In this document: piece by piece, positions 22,994 through 34,709 of the stretch
Numbering within the stretch: the first letter of the stretch is position 1
How the letters are laid out: every line of letters begins with the position of its first letter
Source: Neopestalotiopsis rosae
Taxonomy: Eukaryota > Ascomycota > Sordariomycetes > Amphisphaeriales > Sporocadaceae
Direction of reading: 5' to 3'
Length of the DNA stretch: 64,000 nucleotides
NCBI GenBank assembly: GCA_023078685.1
Contig: JALGAS010000007.1
Span: forward strand, 992,001-1,056,000
Position numbers and translations under genes: made by a program
Notes under the pieces: generated by a model
The model's input: the letters and a program-made list of their open reading frames with translations, nothing else
Told to the model about the DNA's origin: nothing
Databases searched by the model: none

Positions 22994-24409
22994 CTACGTC
23001 TGACGAGTACCTTTTGGGTCACGTCCAAAGTCTGCTTCAACTTGACCAACATCCATACTTTGCTCAAGATGAAGGTGTACTTCTGTGTGGTTCATATCTT
23101 GATCGCTCGGTCCTGGGAGTGTGTACAAAAATGAGTCCGAGACCGAAAGACCAGTGAGTAGGTCGGGATTCTGAGACAACCCAAAGTCCATGAAACCGTT
23201 TGTATAGTCAGCAAAGTCCACACTATATGTGGGCTCTAACGCCAAAGATGATGTTTGTTCAGCCGGTGGTCGATGTAATACTCCTGCAGTGATGCTAGAT
23301 GTTCCGCTAGCACTGATTAGACCAGGGTTCTGCGACGTGCTGCGAACCTGCGAATTCCGTGGCCATTTCATGAGGGCTTTATCCACAAACTTGACGAGAG
23401 CCTCGAAGACTCGGCTTGGAGATGAGGCATAAACGGATGAAGCATTGAGCTCTTCTGCCGCTCGAGGGTCGTCCTTGAGTGCTGATATCTCTTGGCGAAG
23501 ATAAGCTCGAACTTCTTCCAAACCAAAACTGACATCTGGCTCGAAGTCTTTGCAGAGATCCTGATTAGCAATATTTCAATGACAACGAACGAGAAACGCA
23601 ATGCATCACATACAAGGTGAGGGTATATGGTCGACAGCGACGTGAGGGAAAAGGATTGTGTAAGTCTGTCGCCATTTTTCATCCTCAGTCATCTTATTCA
23701 AATTTTTCCGTGATTTGAGCCTTTCCTTTTGGGCCTCGTCGAAACCCTCTATAGTTGTCTCTTCGGAAAGGTTGCATGGCGGTTGCTCTCGCAGATGAGT
23801 GGTCAATACGTTGACCTCTTCAAATACCGTCTGACAGCGAGGGCAATGCATAGCTTGCCTATGTCGCCTGTACAAATGTTCCCTCCAATGAAGAACTTCG
23901 TTAGCGGTGCTTGATAGACTCGGACTTGTTACTCACTTGATTCGAGCAACGTTGGGCCAGCCATGTCCGTTGCAGCAAGTCATTTGCCCATATCGGATCC
24001 TGTCGTGCTTTACGTATGGACACGCAAACAACAGCCCTTCTTCTTTTTGTCTGCTTTCGGGGAGTTCGCCCTGTGGTTGTTCTTCACCATCACTTTCATC
24101 TCCACCAGAACGTTGGTTCAGCTTTTTCCTCTTCTTAGATGGAAAAGGTTGTCGTTTACTGGAACCTAGCTGAGCGATGTCACTGTCAATCCTTGAAGAT
24201 GTGGTATTTCTGCTTGTCTGATTGCTGGGGGTAAGCGTCTGTCCTCGAGTAGTATCGCTGCGAGACTGCGTTCTTGTCTGACGCGGAAGTATCATGTGGG
24301 ACATCAAACGCTGTATAATAAATTTAATTCTTTGTAAAGTCTCGTGAAGAGGAGCTAGCAAATGAGTGTCAGCGAGAGCGTCTTTAGAATAAGCCGAGTC
24401 GGAATGATT
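22994..24409 (-). pseudogene. C2H2-like zinc-finger protein, truncated and frame-broken copy (copy B)
   Basis: Paralogue of the gene at 14046-16821. Homologous blocks: 24409-23937 (ending FACPYVKHDRIRYG...CCNGHGWPNVARIK), 23882-23614 (EHLYRRHRQAMHCPRCQTVF...IPSP) and 23560-22994 (Ser/Asp-rich tail). The two introns are at the same places as in copy A (54 and 53 nt; exon 2 is 269 nt in both). Differences from A: about 270 N-terminal residues are missing, the frame closes at TGA 24412-24410 with no usable ATG before the module, and joining the second and third blocks at the only acceptor gives an immediate TGA, although the third block is open in another phase. The zinc-ligand Cys and His residues are kept. 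A missed exon could rescue it, but decay is the simpler reading. Confidence 0.6.
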
Positions 24410-25431
24410 TCAATTTTTGTAACAGATACAATGAACTATGGACAAAAGATGGAATCAAGTTGAGAAGCGGTTTGTTTTATAGTGGGGGAGAGGTCTCGTT
24501 GACCCACGTCCCCCCACCACGATGGACTGAGGGAGCGTGGTGCAAAGAGAAGAAAAAGTTGAAGTTGTTCCAAGAAAAGCAAAAAAAGGAGACGGTCAAG
24601 GGCTTGTCACCGCTGCGGTAACGGATGCAGGTAGCGAGCGCAAAAAGCCAGCGCAGGTAACGAATGACTGTCGCTAAGCATTGTGGTAACGAATGCAGGT
24701 AACAATTGCAGGTAGCGAGCCGGGTAATGGGGCGCAACTAGTGTCGAAACCGATCCCGCAGTCAGTCGAACTCAACCAATTATAAGTCGCGTGGCAATCG
24801 TTGGCAGTACATGCGTTCAGCCGACCAGTCTGCCTCTCGCATCCTGCAAATGATCTGTGAGGGCAACCGGTTTAGTGGGATCTTGGCCTTTTGAGCCTGA
24901 CTAGCCTCTGAATTTCTGTCCGAAAGATGCGTTGCACGTCTAGGCGCCGGCCACATAGCCTTCGGGCTGAGTTGAGAATTTTGGGATCCTTAAATCTACC
25001 ACGACCTAGTACGGCGACGTAAGTGCAACTTATAATGTGGGAAAAATAACGGGTGTAATTGTTGATTACTGGTGTGCTACTCGGTAAGACGGCAGATAAC
25101 GATACGGGATAAGTCATAAATCTGTTTGTCCACACAATATTTTCTTATAGGTAGACGATGTTGAATACTACTCTCTATTTTGGGCACCGGTCGCATCGGT
25201 CGTAGACTGAATGTGGAGGTTACGTTTTCTTCTTCGCGGTGCGGCATGTCACCTAAAGGGTGCCATAGTAATCCAGCCACAGGTGGCGCATCAACGGCCA
25301 GGTTATTAATACAGGATAACTAGATTGCCAAGGTAACCTTTCCCGACGAGTTTCGAACTTCGGGTCCACGAGAGATCTTATCATTGCACTCATACTATTA
25401 ATTGTCGCCTTTGTCTTCAACTCGAAGAAAC
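24410..25431. other. Intergenic, 1 kb, with short irregular repeats
   Basis: Between about 24600 and 24735 the strings GGTAACG(A/G)ATGCAGGTA and GCAGGTAGCGAGC recur three to four times with spacers. No gene was found. The 3' flank of the DUF3433 copy A (near 25240) shares a GGCATGTC(A/G)CCTAA string with that of copy B (near 29400). Confidence 0.45.
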
Positions 25432-28400
25432 TCATGGCTTGGGACTATATATTTCCCCGAATATCATTTGTTCCGAAAATGCAAACCTGTGGTAGTCTCT
25501 TTTGTTGTGATATGAAGTCTTGTCCACGGTTGCATAGTACATAGCGCCGGCAACCGTGCTAGGATCGACAGGCATGTGGGGAAGCTCGACAAAGAAGGAG
25601 CCCAGTACCGTACAGATCATTCCAGCCATCACAGCAATGGAAAACCATGCACATGTCTCATGGGTTTTATACGTCTCTACCATCCTGAAAGGTACGTTGA
25701 CCAAGAGTGTTGGTAATACTTGAGCTAGTATCGCGACGAGAGACACAATGCCGAGATATGCGTCTGGGTGGCTACCCGAGACGACACGATATAAGCCACT
25801 GACCGGATTGGTCGGTAGAGTCAATTCAAGTGTCTTCTGTGCTTGTGTGGGAGCCATCTTCGAAGCTACTTTGTATGGGCTTAGCCAAGCGATACCTGTC
25901 AATCATAATTAGCACTGATTTCGAAGATGGCGATACATACAACTTGCCTTGGAAGAATGCTGCCCATATCAAGGTTAAAGCGACCCCAATACCCGAAAAG
26001 AGGAACCGAACGCCAATGTTCTCACTATTCATAAAATCCTCGAACCCGTTGGCGGGTCTTACTGGCTCGTACGCCGCAATCAAGCTTAAAACTCCACTAA
26101 TGAAGAGCAATATGAGAATTCTCCCTTGCGGCGTCAGAATGAACGATGGTGCGGCTCGAAATTTGTTGGATTTGACCTCAGTCTCATCCAGGTCCTCCTT
26201 AGTCATACGATTGTTCCTCTCATCGCTTTCTTGATTCTGGGACTTGTCGGATATAGTAACCTTACAGCCACCGGTAGCCTTTGTCTGAGCTTCGATGATA
26301 TAAAGCCAGGGATCCAGGACCTTGAGTAAGTCTTTTCGCTTTAGTGGCATTGTATTCGCACACAACTTCGATAGAATCAGCGATTGAACCTTCGGATCCG
26401 ACGAGAAGCTGGACATGAATGCCAAGCTCCATGGTTTGCCAGGAATACCAGTACGGTAATGTCGAAGCTGAACCCATGTCGACATAATAAGAATACCCAT
26501 CAGCAACAGAAGAGCAATCGTGATGTAGGCGGGTATGGCGCTGACGCCCAGGGTCATGGCGCAATCGTGTGCATTTCCATTGCCATGTTGACAACCCTCG
26601 CCACGATGAAGTACCATGTGGACAGCTTCAGCACTTATCGGGATCAGAATAGCACTAAAAGTGATCAATCCTCCAGTCAAGCGAGTTATCTTGTCGCTGG
26701 CGCGAAAGAAACTCGATAAGCCAGTTGTCGGCAGCAGCAATGAATTCGATGCCTCAGTGCCGTCTTTTGAGAGAAGATTGTGGAAAGGTTGATAGAGTTT
26801 GATGTTGAAATCTATGATGCGCAGGGGTATCGCGAGGAACGTAGTCAGCAAGGTTGGCAGAAAGATGCCCACGAAGTACTCGCCCTCGGTCACCACATAG
26901 ACCTGCAGAATTGGTGTCCCTTGGTTGGTGGTGCTATCAGTCGACGAATCGCTAGAACCTGGGTCGAAATTTGACGTAGCTATACTGGATGGGCTCGAAC
27001 TGCTGGGACTAGAGGATGTGTCCGCGGAAAATTCTGTAGTTAAGGTGAGGGCAGACCTTGTCTGAGATCCTTGGCCACCCGTCGAAGTCCCCATCAAAGC
27101 ATCAGCCACATATACTAATTGTGTCGTCAGTGTGCCATCGCTATTCGTGTATGCCGTAGTATAGGTAGAGCGCACTAGTGCGTCAATCATGTTTGTGCTT
27201 AGTCCTTGTGATGCATCAACAAGAGTAGTCAAAGATCCATCTACTACAGCAGTCAAGACTCCACCAGTCATAGTTGCTGTCACGCCATCGATGACAGTTG
27301 TCTGGACAACACCAGTCATGCCTGCATGTGAATCGCTCTTGATAGTGGTCCGAACACTATCCGTGATGATGGCTGGGGAGCCATTGATCATCGTAGTTCG
27401 AACGATATCAGTTGTGGTAGGCATGGAGCCACCAATGTTGACCTCGCTTGGGTCTGCATCTGCGGACGGCGATGCTCGCAGTGCGTTATCGGATTCTGTC
27501 GCTGTGGCCACAGAGTCACGAGTCGTTCCTTCTATTCCACCTGTAGAGTGTTTGCTCGTCTGGGGATCTTGCGTCTCACTCTCAGATTGTGACAAGATCG
27601 GCGTATTCGAGACTTCATTTGTAGTTCCGGTTGTCTTCAGTACCGCTGTCGTTGGCGTCGCCATTGAAACAGAGTCGAAATATGCACCTGAGGGTACCTG
27701 AGCTGTGGAAGCCACATTTGTTGGCATCCGAGTACTTGGCATCACGGTTATCGTATTGCTTCCCACGGTGATATAACCACCCTCTGAGCCTGTACATCCT
27801 GGGCAAGGCCCTTTCCATGAGAGTGTGATTTGGATACATTCGTAAGCACTAGTGGATGAAGGATTAAAAACAGTTGTGGCCGGTTCTTCACCAGCGTAGA
27901 TTGTTGTAGTACATTCTACCTCGCGCCTCACGAGATCCTTGTCCGCAGATTCTTCGAATTCGACGGAATATCTTGCATAAACATCGTTTGCTGGTTGGTT
28001 GTACTCGTTCAGTATCGTCAGTCCTCGATTTTTGACAGAATTATCGTTCGTTGGTTCGACTTCAATCGAGGGAGCAAATGTTGTCTTTTCATCAGGAAGG
28101 GTTCCCACAGCTACAGCTGTCAGACAGAGAAGTGTGATGACTGCGATTAAAACCACCCCTTGATACCAGTCGCGCAAAGGGCTCGGCTTGTAATCTGAAG
28201 ATTTATCCGATAAAGTTTCCTCACTGGAATATGCTTCTTCGTGGCCAACCCTGAAAACGCTCTCGACACACGGGTTTGTCGCGCGAACTTGTTCCGCCAG
28301 GCTCACTGTGTTGTTGCCGCTGTCTTTATTACCGAAAGCGCCTGTCTGTGCTTCCACGAAGCTACTGTGATTCGATTCGATCAAGATCCAGTTGACTGGC

Positions 28401-28492
28401 CATTCTTTCACTCCACGTCCGTGACTGTCTGAGTTGGATCTATTACACCCCTGTGAAATTTTCGTTCTAGGGATGTCTAAAGAGCGCGACAT
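25432..28492 (-). CDS. DUF3433-like multi-pass membrane protein, copy A, with a 16-residue repeat ectodomain
   Basis: Exons 28492-25948 and 25895-25432; 1,002 residues; the 52-nt intron has a GC-AG donor (CAAG|GCAAGT). Layout: cytoplasmic N-terminus, membrane segment at about 111-130 (VVLIAVITLLCLTAVAVG), a long Thr/Ser-rich ectodomain to about residue 510, then at least six further hydrophobic segments ending with the exon-2 block PDAYLGIVSLVAILAQVLPTLL. Residues 364-427 are four tandem 16-residue units, each starting V(R/Q/L)T(T/A). The membrane core, with YQPFHNLLSKDGTEASNSLLLP, resembles the fungal DUF3433 family, whose function is unknown; a cell-surface role is inferred. The tandem neighbour is copy B. 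Confidence 0.7.
27212..27403 (-). repeat. In-frame 48-nt tandem repeat (4 units) in the DUF3433 copy A ectodomain
   Basis: Encodes residues 364-379, 380-395, 396-411 and 412-427. First unit VRTTMINGSPAIITDS; later units diverge but keep the length of exactly 16. The unit is rich in Thr and so a candidate O-glycosylation region. It is not present in copy B. Confidence 0.75.
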
Positions 28493-29734
28493 TCTGCGAG
28501 CATCGATGATGAAAGTGAATCGTTGTAGAAAGAATCAACAGCAGACGAGATGATCACTACATTTCTGCGCTGGCGAATCCATGCACCTCTGATCGGGTCG
28601 CACGTGGTAATTAGCGCTACAAAATTCCTGCCCAGGAAATACTTTACCTTTTTTGTATGCTTAAATCATATCATGGAAAGCAAACTCAGCCTCAAGCTTA
28701 CACAAGGCAGCAGCAAGACTTGGGGGCCAAACGCATGTAATACTGCCAGGAACATCATTACGGTGCTGATTGGTGTGAGCCCAAGTACCAGGATCAAGCT
28801 CATTGGTCCCAAAGCTCATTTTCATAACGGCATCATCTCCGGTGCACTGCAGGGCGTCAGCCTCCACCGGACAATGAAAAGGGGTAATCGGCATTTATTG
28901 GATGTAATCATCTGGCAATGTGACACGCACTTTTAAATTTAGCCTTTTAGTTCAATAGCTTTGCTCATTTGCGATGAACGCGTTATGTTTGTGCCTCACC
29001 GAATGGCTGGAGCAAGGGACCTGCATACTGGTGGGGCGTCTCAATTTGCAGTAGGTGTATGTACGGTATGCAACTCAATATGAGGCTTGCTTACCCGGTC
29101 GCTCGCTATCGTTGCTAAGCCAATTATACATGTAGTGAGCTCTCTTACTGATGCTACCACCAAAACACAATTATATATCTATCCCGCTTCTTCGTCTTAG
29201 ATCAAGTACGCATCTGACAACTAGTACGTTGTTAAAATTGCTACTGACCATACAAAAGGTTAGAAATGAAGGTTTGTAACGTAGAAGGATATACATTGCC
29301 TTAATTGTACAACCAGAAGAAATTTAAGTTTTACCACCGATTCGGCAACTAGACATTCCAGACTCGCGTAGCCCATTTTCTTAGGAGTGGACTTGCTGTG
29401 CCGCATGTCGCCTAATTCCAGTGGTTGCACTATCAGAGATCAGTCCTAGAAAGCACCTTCATCTAATCAGCAGAACGGCGACAGGCTACTTTCTAGCTAG
29501 ATGCCTGCCACTTATCACCGCGGTTTGAAACAAATGCAGGCGGAAGAGAGTCATGGTTGTGAACGAAAAGTCTACAACTATGGTACATGAGTATACCTCC
29601 GCTGCTATCTGCCACTTCTCTCCTGGTTCTCGGGGCGATCAGTCGGGACCAGTGAGACAGCCCCTCCAGTCACCTGTGCGATTCCTTCCGTACCTAGCCT
29701 TATCTATCGTCACTTCCAGCCCCTAATGCCCCGC
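28493..29734. other. Intergenic, 1.2 kb, contains a diverged dispersed repeat
   Basis: The part at about 28740-29000 resembles 36895-37075 (see findings). No gene supported. Confidence 0.5.
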
Positions 29735-32218
29735 CTAGAAGGTTCTCCCGGCCGTTGCATAATACATAGCTCCAGCTGTTGTCGTCGGGTCGATAGACAT
29801 GTGTGGGAAAGTGACGAAGAAGGAGCCGATGATGGTACAGATCATCACAGACACCATGCCTACAACCAACCACAAGCATGATAGGAAGTATGGCAAAGTG
29901 TCGACTACCCTATAAGGCACATTGACCAAGAGCGCAGGGAGCATGTGAGATAAAATTGAAACAAAAGAGACGATGCCAAGGTATGCGTCTGGATGGCGGC
30001 CAGAAACCACGCGGTAGAAACCGCTGAATGGGTTCGTGGGTGGACTCAAGTCAAGAATTCTCTGGGTCTTGACTTTTGCCTTTCCGGCTACTCTGTAAGG
30101 GCTTATCCATGCGACAGCTAGAAGTGGAAGTTAGCATTATCCCATTCTGAAAGATGAATATAACTGACCTTGGAAAAATGATGTCCAGAGTATTGTCAAA
30201 GCGACACCGGTACTTGAGAACAGTATCCGAACTCCAATGTTCTCACTATCCATGAAGCTTTCAAAACCATTAGCTTCTTTGTTCTGAGTGTAGACCACGA
30301 CAGTGAGTAGCGTCGCCAGAAGAATGAGCACTATGAGCATTCTGCCCCACGGTGTCAAGATGAATGAGTAAGGCTTGCTGGCTCTTGCACGTGAATCGCG
30401 AGACTTCTCAGAGTCAAGAGTCTGTGTGCTCATCTTCTTCTCGGGGCCAGACTGGTCGAGTACGACAACTCTGCAGCCATCCGACTCGATGGTGTACGTC
30501 CAGGGATCAAAGATCCGGACGTGATTCTTTTTGTCGGTAGAGCCTTTACTCTGATGGAGTCGTGATAACATTGATGATACCATTGGATCCGAAGCAAACT
30601 TTTCCATAAAGGAGACACTCCATGGCTTCACGGGAACTGCGGTGCGATACCTGCGTAGTCGTGTCCATGTGAGAATGATCAAAGCGCCCATGAGTGGGAG
30701 GATAGCCATCACCAGATGCGCAAATGTAGGATTCACGCCCAGAGTCATAGCACAGTTGTCAAAATTCCCTTGACCGGCATGGCACCCACCGCCGTGCAGG
30801 TTCAAATGGATGGCTTCAGCACTAATGGGGATCAATACGGAGCTCAGTGCCAGTAGCGCTATGGTTGAGCACGTTGTGATGTCTCGGTCAACGAAAAAGC
30901 TTAAAAGCCCCGTCGTGGGTAGGAACAGCGACGAAGTTGCAGTAGCGCCCTTGGGATGCAGTAGATTATGAAACGGGCGGTACAGCTTATAGTTGAATTC
31001 GATGCTCCGCAAAGGAATGGCCAAAAGTGTGGTTAAATAGGTCGGCAATATGAGACCCGTGAAATACTCACTCGGTGTAATATAGTAGACTTCCAGAAGT
31101 TGTTCAGACGGTGGTGAACTCTCAGAGTCAGATGAATTGGATGAATTCGAGCTGGATTGAGGCGGTGTCGCAGTGGGTGTAGCCGAAGAGCTATCGGAGA
31201 AAGTCTCCGTAGTTTCTGCAGCTTGAGGCGATTCCAACGGCGAATCCGTCATGGGGCTAGAAGTATCTCGTTTTGAGTGACCAATTTCGACTACTGGAGT
31301 TGCCACTGAGGCCGCGGCTACAACATCTGAACTCTTCTTGTCATTCAAGTGTTGCAGAGTACCCCGCAAATCTCTATCTTGGGGGAATCCATGGTCACTC
31401 TGAGCTGAACGTCGTAACTTTAGTGGTTTTGGGGTCGAAGTCGGCTGAGCCGTGCCAACTACCAATTCTGTTTCGATGGCCGAAGGATCTATGCCGTGAT
31501 GCAAACTTCTAGGGGCCCACGTAGGAAGAGTGTGCGGGTTCGGCAAGGTAAATGGGTTTGGGCGACCACGTGGATGTACAGTGACTGATCCAATTGATGC
31601 GTAAGTTCCTGTCGGAATATTCGGGCGCGGTACGCGCTTAGTGACTTTCACACGATCAACATCGTTGGTAGATGAGGCATCGGAATAATGTGTCTGGTGT
31701 ACGGATCTCGGAAGGGGTTGCTCATTGTCTGGGTCAACGTGTACTCCAATATCCCGCGTACTGATGTTCCCATTCGTTTCAATTTGAACAGCAGGAGCAA
31801 ACGTTTTGATCCCGTCAGATAGAGTCTGTCTGGCTACCACTGTGAGACAGAGCAGTAGTGTAATGACGAGCAAAGTACTCCCTAGGTACCAAGTGCGGAG
31901 AGGTGATGGTTTGTAGTCGGCGGCGAGGCTAGAATCGGGCCCATCATCACAGCGGTCTGACCCTCTACCGCCGATTGAGGGAGCTGAAGGAGGACTTGAT
32001 ACGCAGGAAGTTGTCTGTGATGTCTTCTCATTGACAGCAACATCGAATCTCTCAACGGAAGAAGCGACCTGAGATCTCAGGGAGTGGCCGTTTGAAACAC
32101 TGGACTCTCTGATGTTTTCGTCAGATGAAATTCTCGTCTGTGATTCCACGTAAATTTCCTTCGGGGCATCCCCTCGGTGACTCCTTCTCGATCTTGGTGC
32201 GGTCACTTTCGTTTCCAT
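29735..32218 (-). CDS. DUF3433-like multi-pass membrane protein, copy B
   Basis: Exons 32218-30169 and 30117-29735, 51-nt intron with a normal GTCAGT donor at the same site as the GC donor of copy A; 810 residues. Same layout as copy A: charged N-terminus, first membrane segment near WYLGSTLLVITLLLCLTVVA, a Ser/Thr/Pro-rich ectodomain, then YYITPSEYFTGLILPTYL and five or more further hydrophobic stretches, ending GAMYYATAGRTF. Shared signatures with copy A include SDYKPSPLR/ADYKPSPLR, ISAEA(V/I)H, and FTLTP-type PWGR before a membrane segment. The ectodomain is shorter, unrelated in sequence to that of A and has a SSNSSNSSDSESS run. The pair is a tandem duplication in the same orientation with the membrane core kept and the ectodomain diverged. 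Function unknown. Confidence 0.7.
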
Positions 32219-34709
32219 GGTTTATGGCGTACGACAGCGAAGTCGCGCAAGCCAGGAAACTTGCTATGAGTAAAGAGAAAACAGAAGTTTTGCGAAGAAG
32301 GAATGCAGTGCGGTCATCATGCGATCAAGATCTCCGTCGAACCCTACTTGGGGTGGGACTCAATTTATACATGGTCGAAGTTGCGAAAGCGACTTTTTAG
32401 CACATGCTATAACCAGAAAAGATTTCTATTAACAGAAGTATGTTGCATGGAACTGTCGTCTCTCAGCCCCAGCCTAAATGAGGGGCCGTTCTGAAGCTGA
32501 ACATTCGCTTGGATAGATAAGATATATGTTATTCTCAGGGGTTGTGTGGATGTCCTGGTTTGCCTACAAAGTTTCGCGAAGACTTGGCTGTAGTTGGGGG
32601 CTATCTAAGCTTCATGGATCCCATTTGCTAAAATAGAACAGGGTTATGGTGAGTGAAGTGGTCGATTATCTAGCCGGGTATCTGCATGTAGCATTGGGAC
32701 TGGTGGATGAAAGATGCTTGTAGGCTTATAGTGGAGTATAATACCCGAGATATAGTAGCCCTTGCCTTCTCTATTCCTTATACTTGATTTTCCCTTCTCT
32801 GTTTCTTGCCCCGTATAGCAAAGCGCTAATGGATCCGAATCACTAGTATTTGATGATGGGAGTTCAATGTATATGTAGTCGATTTGCGGCAATCGGTTCA
32901 GTAAGATGGCGTGTTGACAATTGTACATTGCGGTTGCCGTGTAAGTGCTGTGAAAGAGTTGTAGTTTGTGTCTGTTCTAGAACCCTGGCACCACAATCAA
33001 TCACTTGGATTCATTCAAGCTAGACGTACGGCCTCTTCACTCACTCGATGCATTGCCGCCTGTTTGTGTTTAACATTTTATTTTTACTTCATTACTTCAG
33101 CTGTGACCATGGTCGCAACGCGCCAACGAGCTCGTCAGCTTGCATGACAAGGCCCCAAAAAGTATCCTGGTCACGCAACGCGAACAAAAATAACAATCTG
33201 CGATTGGTGGGGGTAGCCTCTGAGTACCAGGCTGAAGGCTTCTGCAGATTCTCTCACATTGGTACCTGTTATGCAGGATTACCAGTGCCTGTCCCACGCA
33301 TATGCACATAAGCCTCTAGCCGTAGGACTTTACAGGCTCACCGATGATCATGTTCCTAGAAACCAATTTGGTCGGAACAATCCGTTTCTTGATTTCATAT
33401 GTGCCGATAGCCTCGGTGAGATGATTCGCCCCAGCTACATATGCAGGTACCTAGCAGGTAAGTGCCACCTTATCGCGCACCATTACCTAGGTACGCAGCG
33501 GCACAGCACTCAAAGGACGAACCATTCCTTGTGTCCCACACTGCACCTCTAGCTCCCGGTCCAGCCTTACGCAGGTGCTGGCCATCCAACTCGAATGACA
33601 CCGGCGCTGACTCAAGTCATTGGTGCTTCTTTGTATGACAGGGAAATAGTCAACTAAAAATGTTTTGATTCGTACACTTTGGCTCATACGAACCGTGTGC
33701 GACCGCCGAATGCTATACAAACGAGTATAGCGGGTGGTGTGCATGGGCAGTCTTTATCAATCTACTACGTAGTCGCCACGTATATTCGATGACCATGTTG
33801 ATGAAGGATAGAGGTGGGCAAATGCTGGGGCTAAATAATTCAAAAGATAAGGACCAGGCAAAAATTTGCATTTTCCATATGCGTTGACACAAATAGGTAT
33901 TGCATACTGCATACCTTGGCGGTGGCGCAAGTGTTATACTTGCATCGACATTCATATACAGTTTATGCAGGCGAGATGCGGCGTCAGCGTCAACACCACT
34001 GTGCATCTACGGCCATTCCGGGCCCCTAGTAACTGATCCGAATACGTGTCTGTGAAGCAAGTGACCCAAAATCTTTCGAAATTATAATCACACCATATCA
34101 TACCGTCGCATTGCTCATAGCGAGGGCAACTGGGCACTTAATTACCTACTCGGCGTCAATACGGTGTGGCTGTGGCTGATGACGTTGTTTGGGGTATAGA
34201 AAGCTGTTCCCAGGCCCGGGCAGAGTGACCGGTGCCAATGCAGATCCTTGCATCCAGACTTTGGCGAGGGCATCGAGACCTCGGTTGACGACGTTTTGGG
34301 GGCATCGCATCCTCCCCTATAAGCGATCACTTGTTCTGCCCCCAAGTTAATTTAAATGACCGTGGCACTCGTGAAATAACTCCAGATTGATCAATCCAAG
34401 TTACATTTTGGCGCAGAAATAATTCCTCCTTGTGTTTTCTCTAATGAACAGGGCAACATAGAGTTGCGCTCAAATGAAAACATGACGCATTGGATCAGGC
34501 GACTCAAATCCTTTTGATGGAAGATCTTTCGGCATGTCTTCTTGCACTTTCGTGATTTCTTTTGGGTTCAGAGATAACACTAGTTCTTGATTTGATGGAG
34601 GATCTTTGAAACGTAGCATAGCCATTAGACAAGCTTGGTGACACTATTCACCTTATCTCTACTACTAGAATAAGCCAAAATGTAGATGTGGTGTTTGTGG
34701 GCATTGGCC
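32219..34709. other. Intergenic, 2.5 kb
   Basis: No supported gene. The palindrome TACCTAGGTA occurs at 33484-33493. The right end (34500-34700) is the 3' flank of the repeat-tailed gene. Confidence 0.5.
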
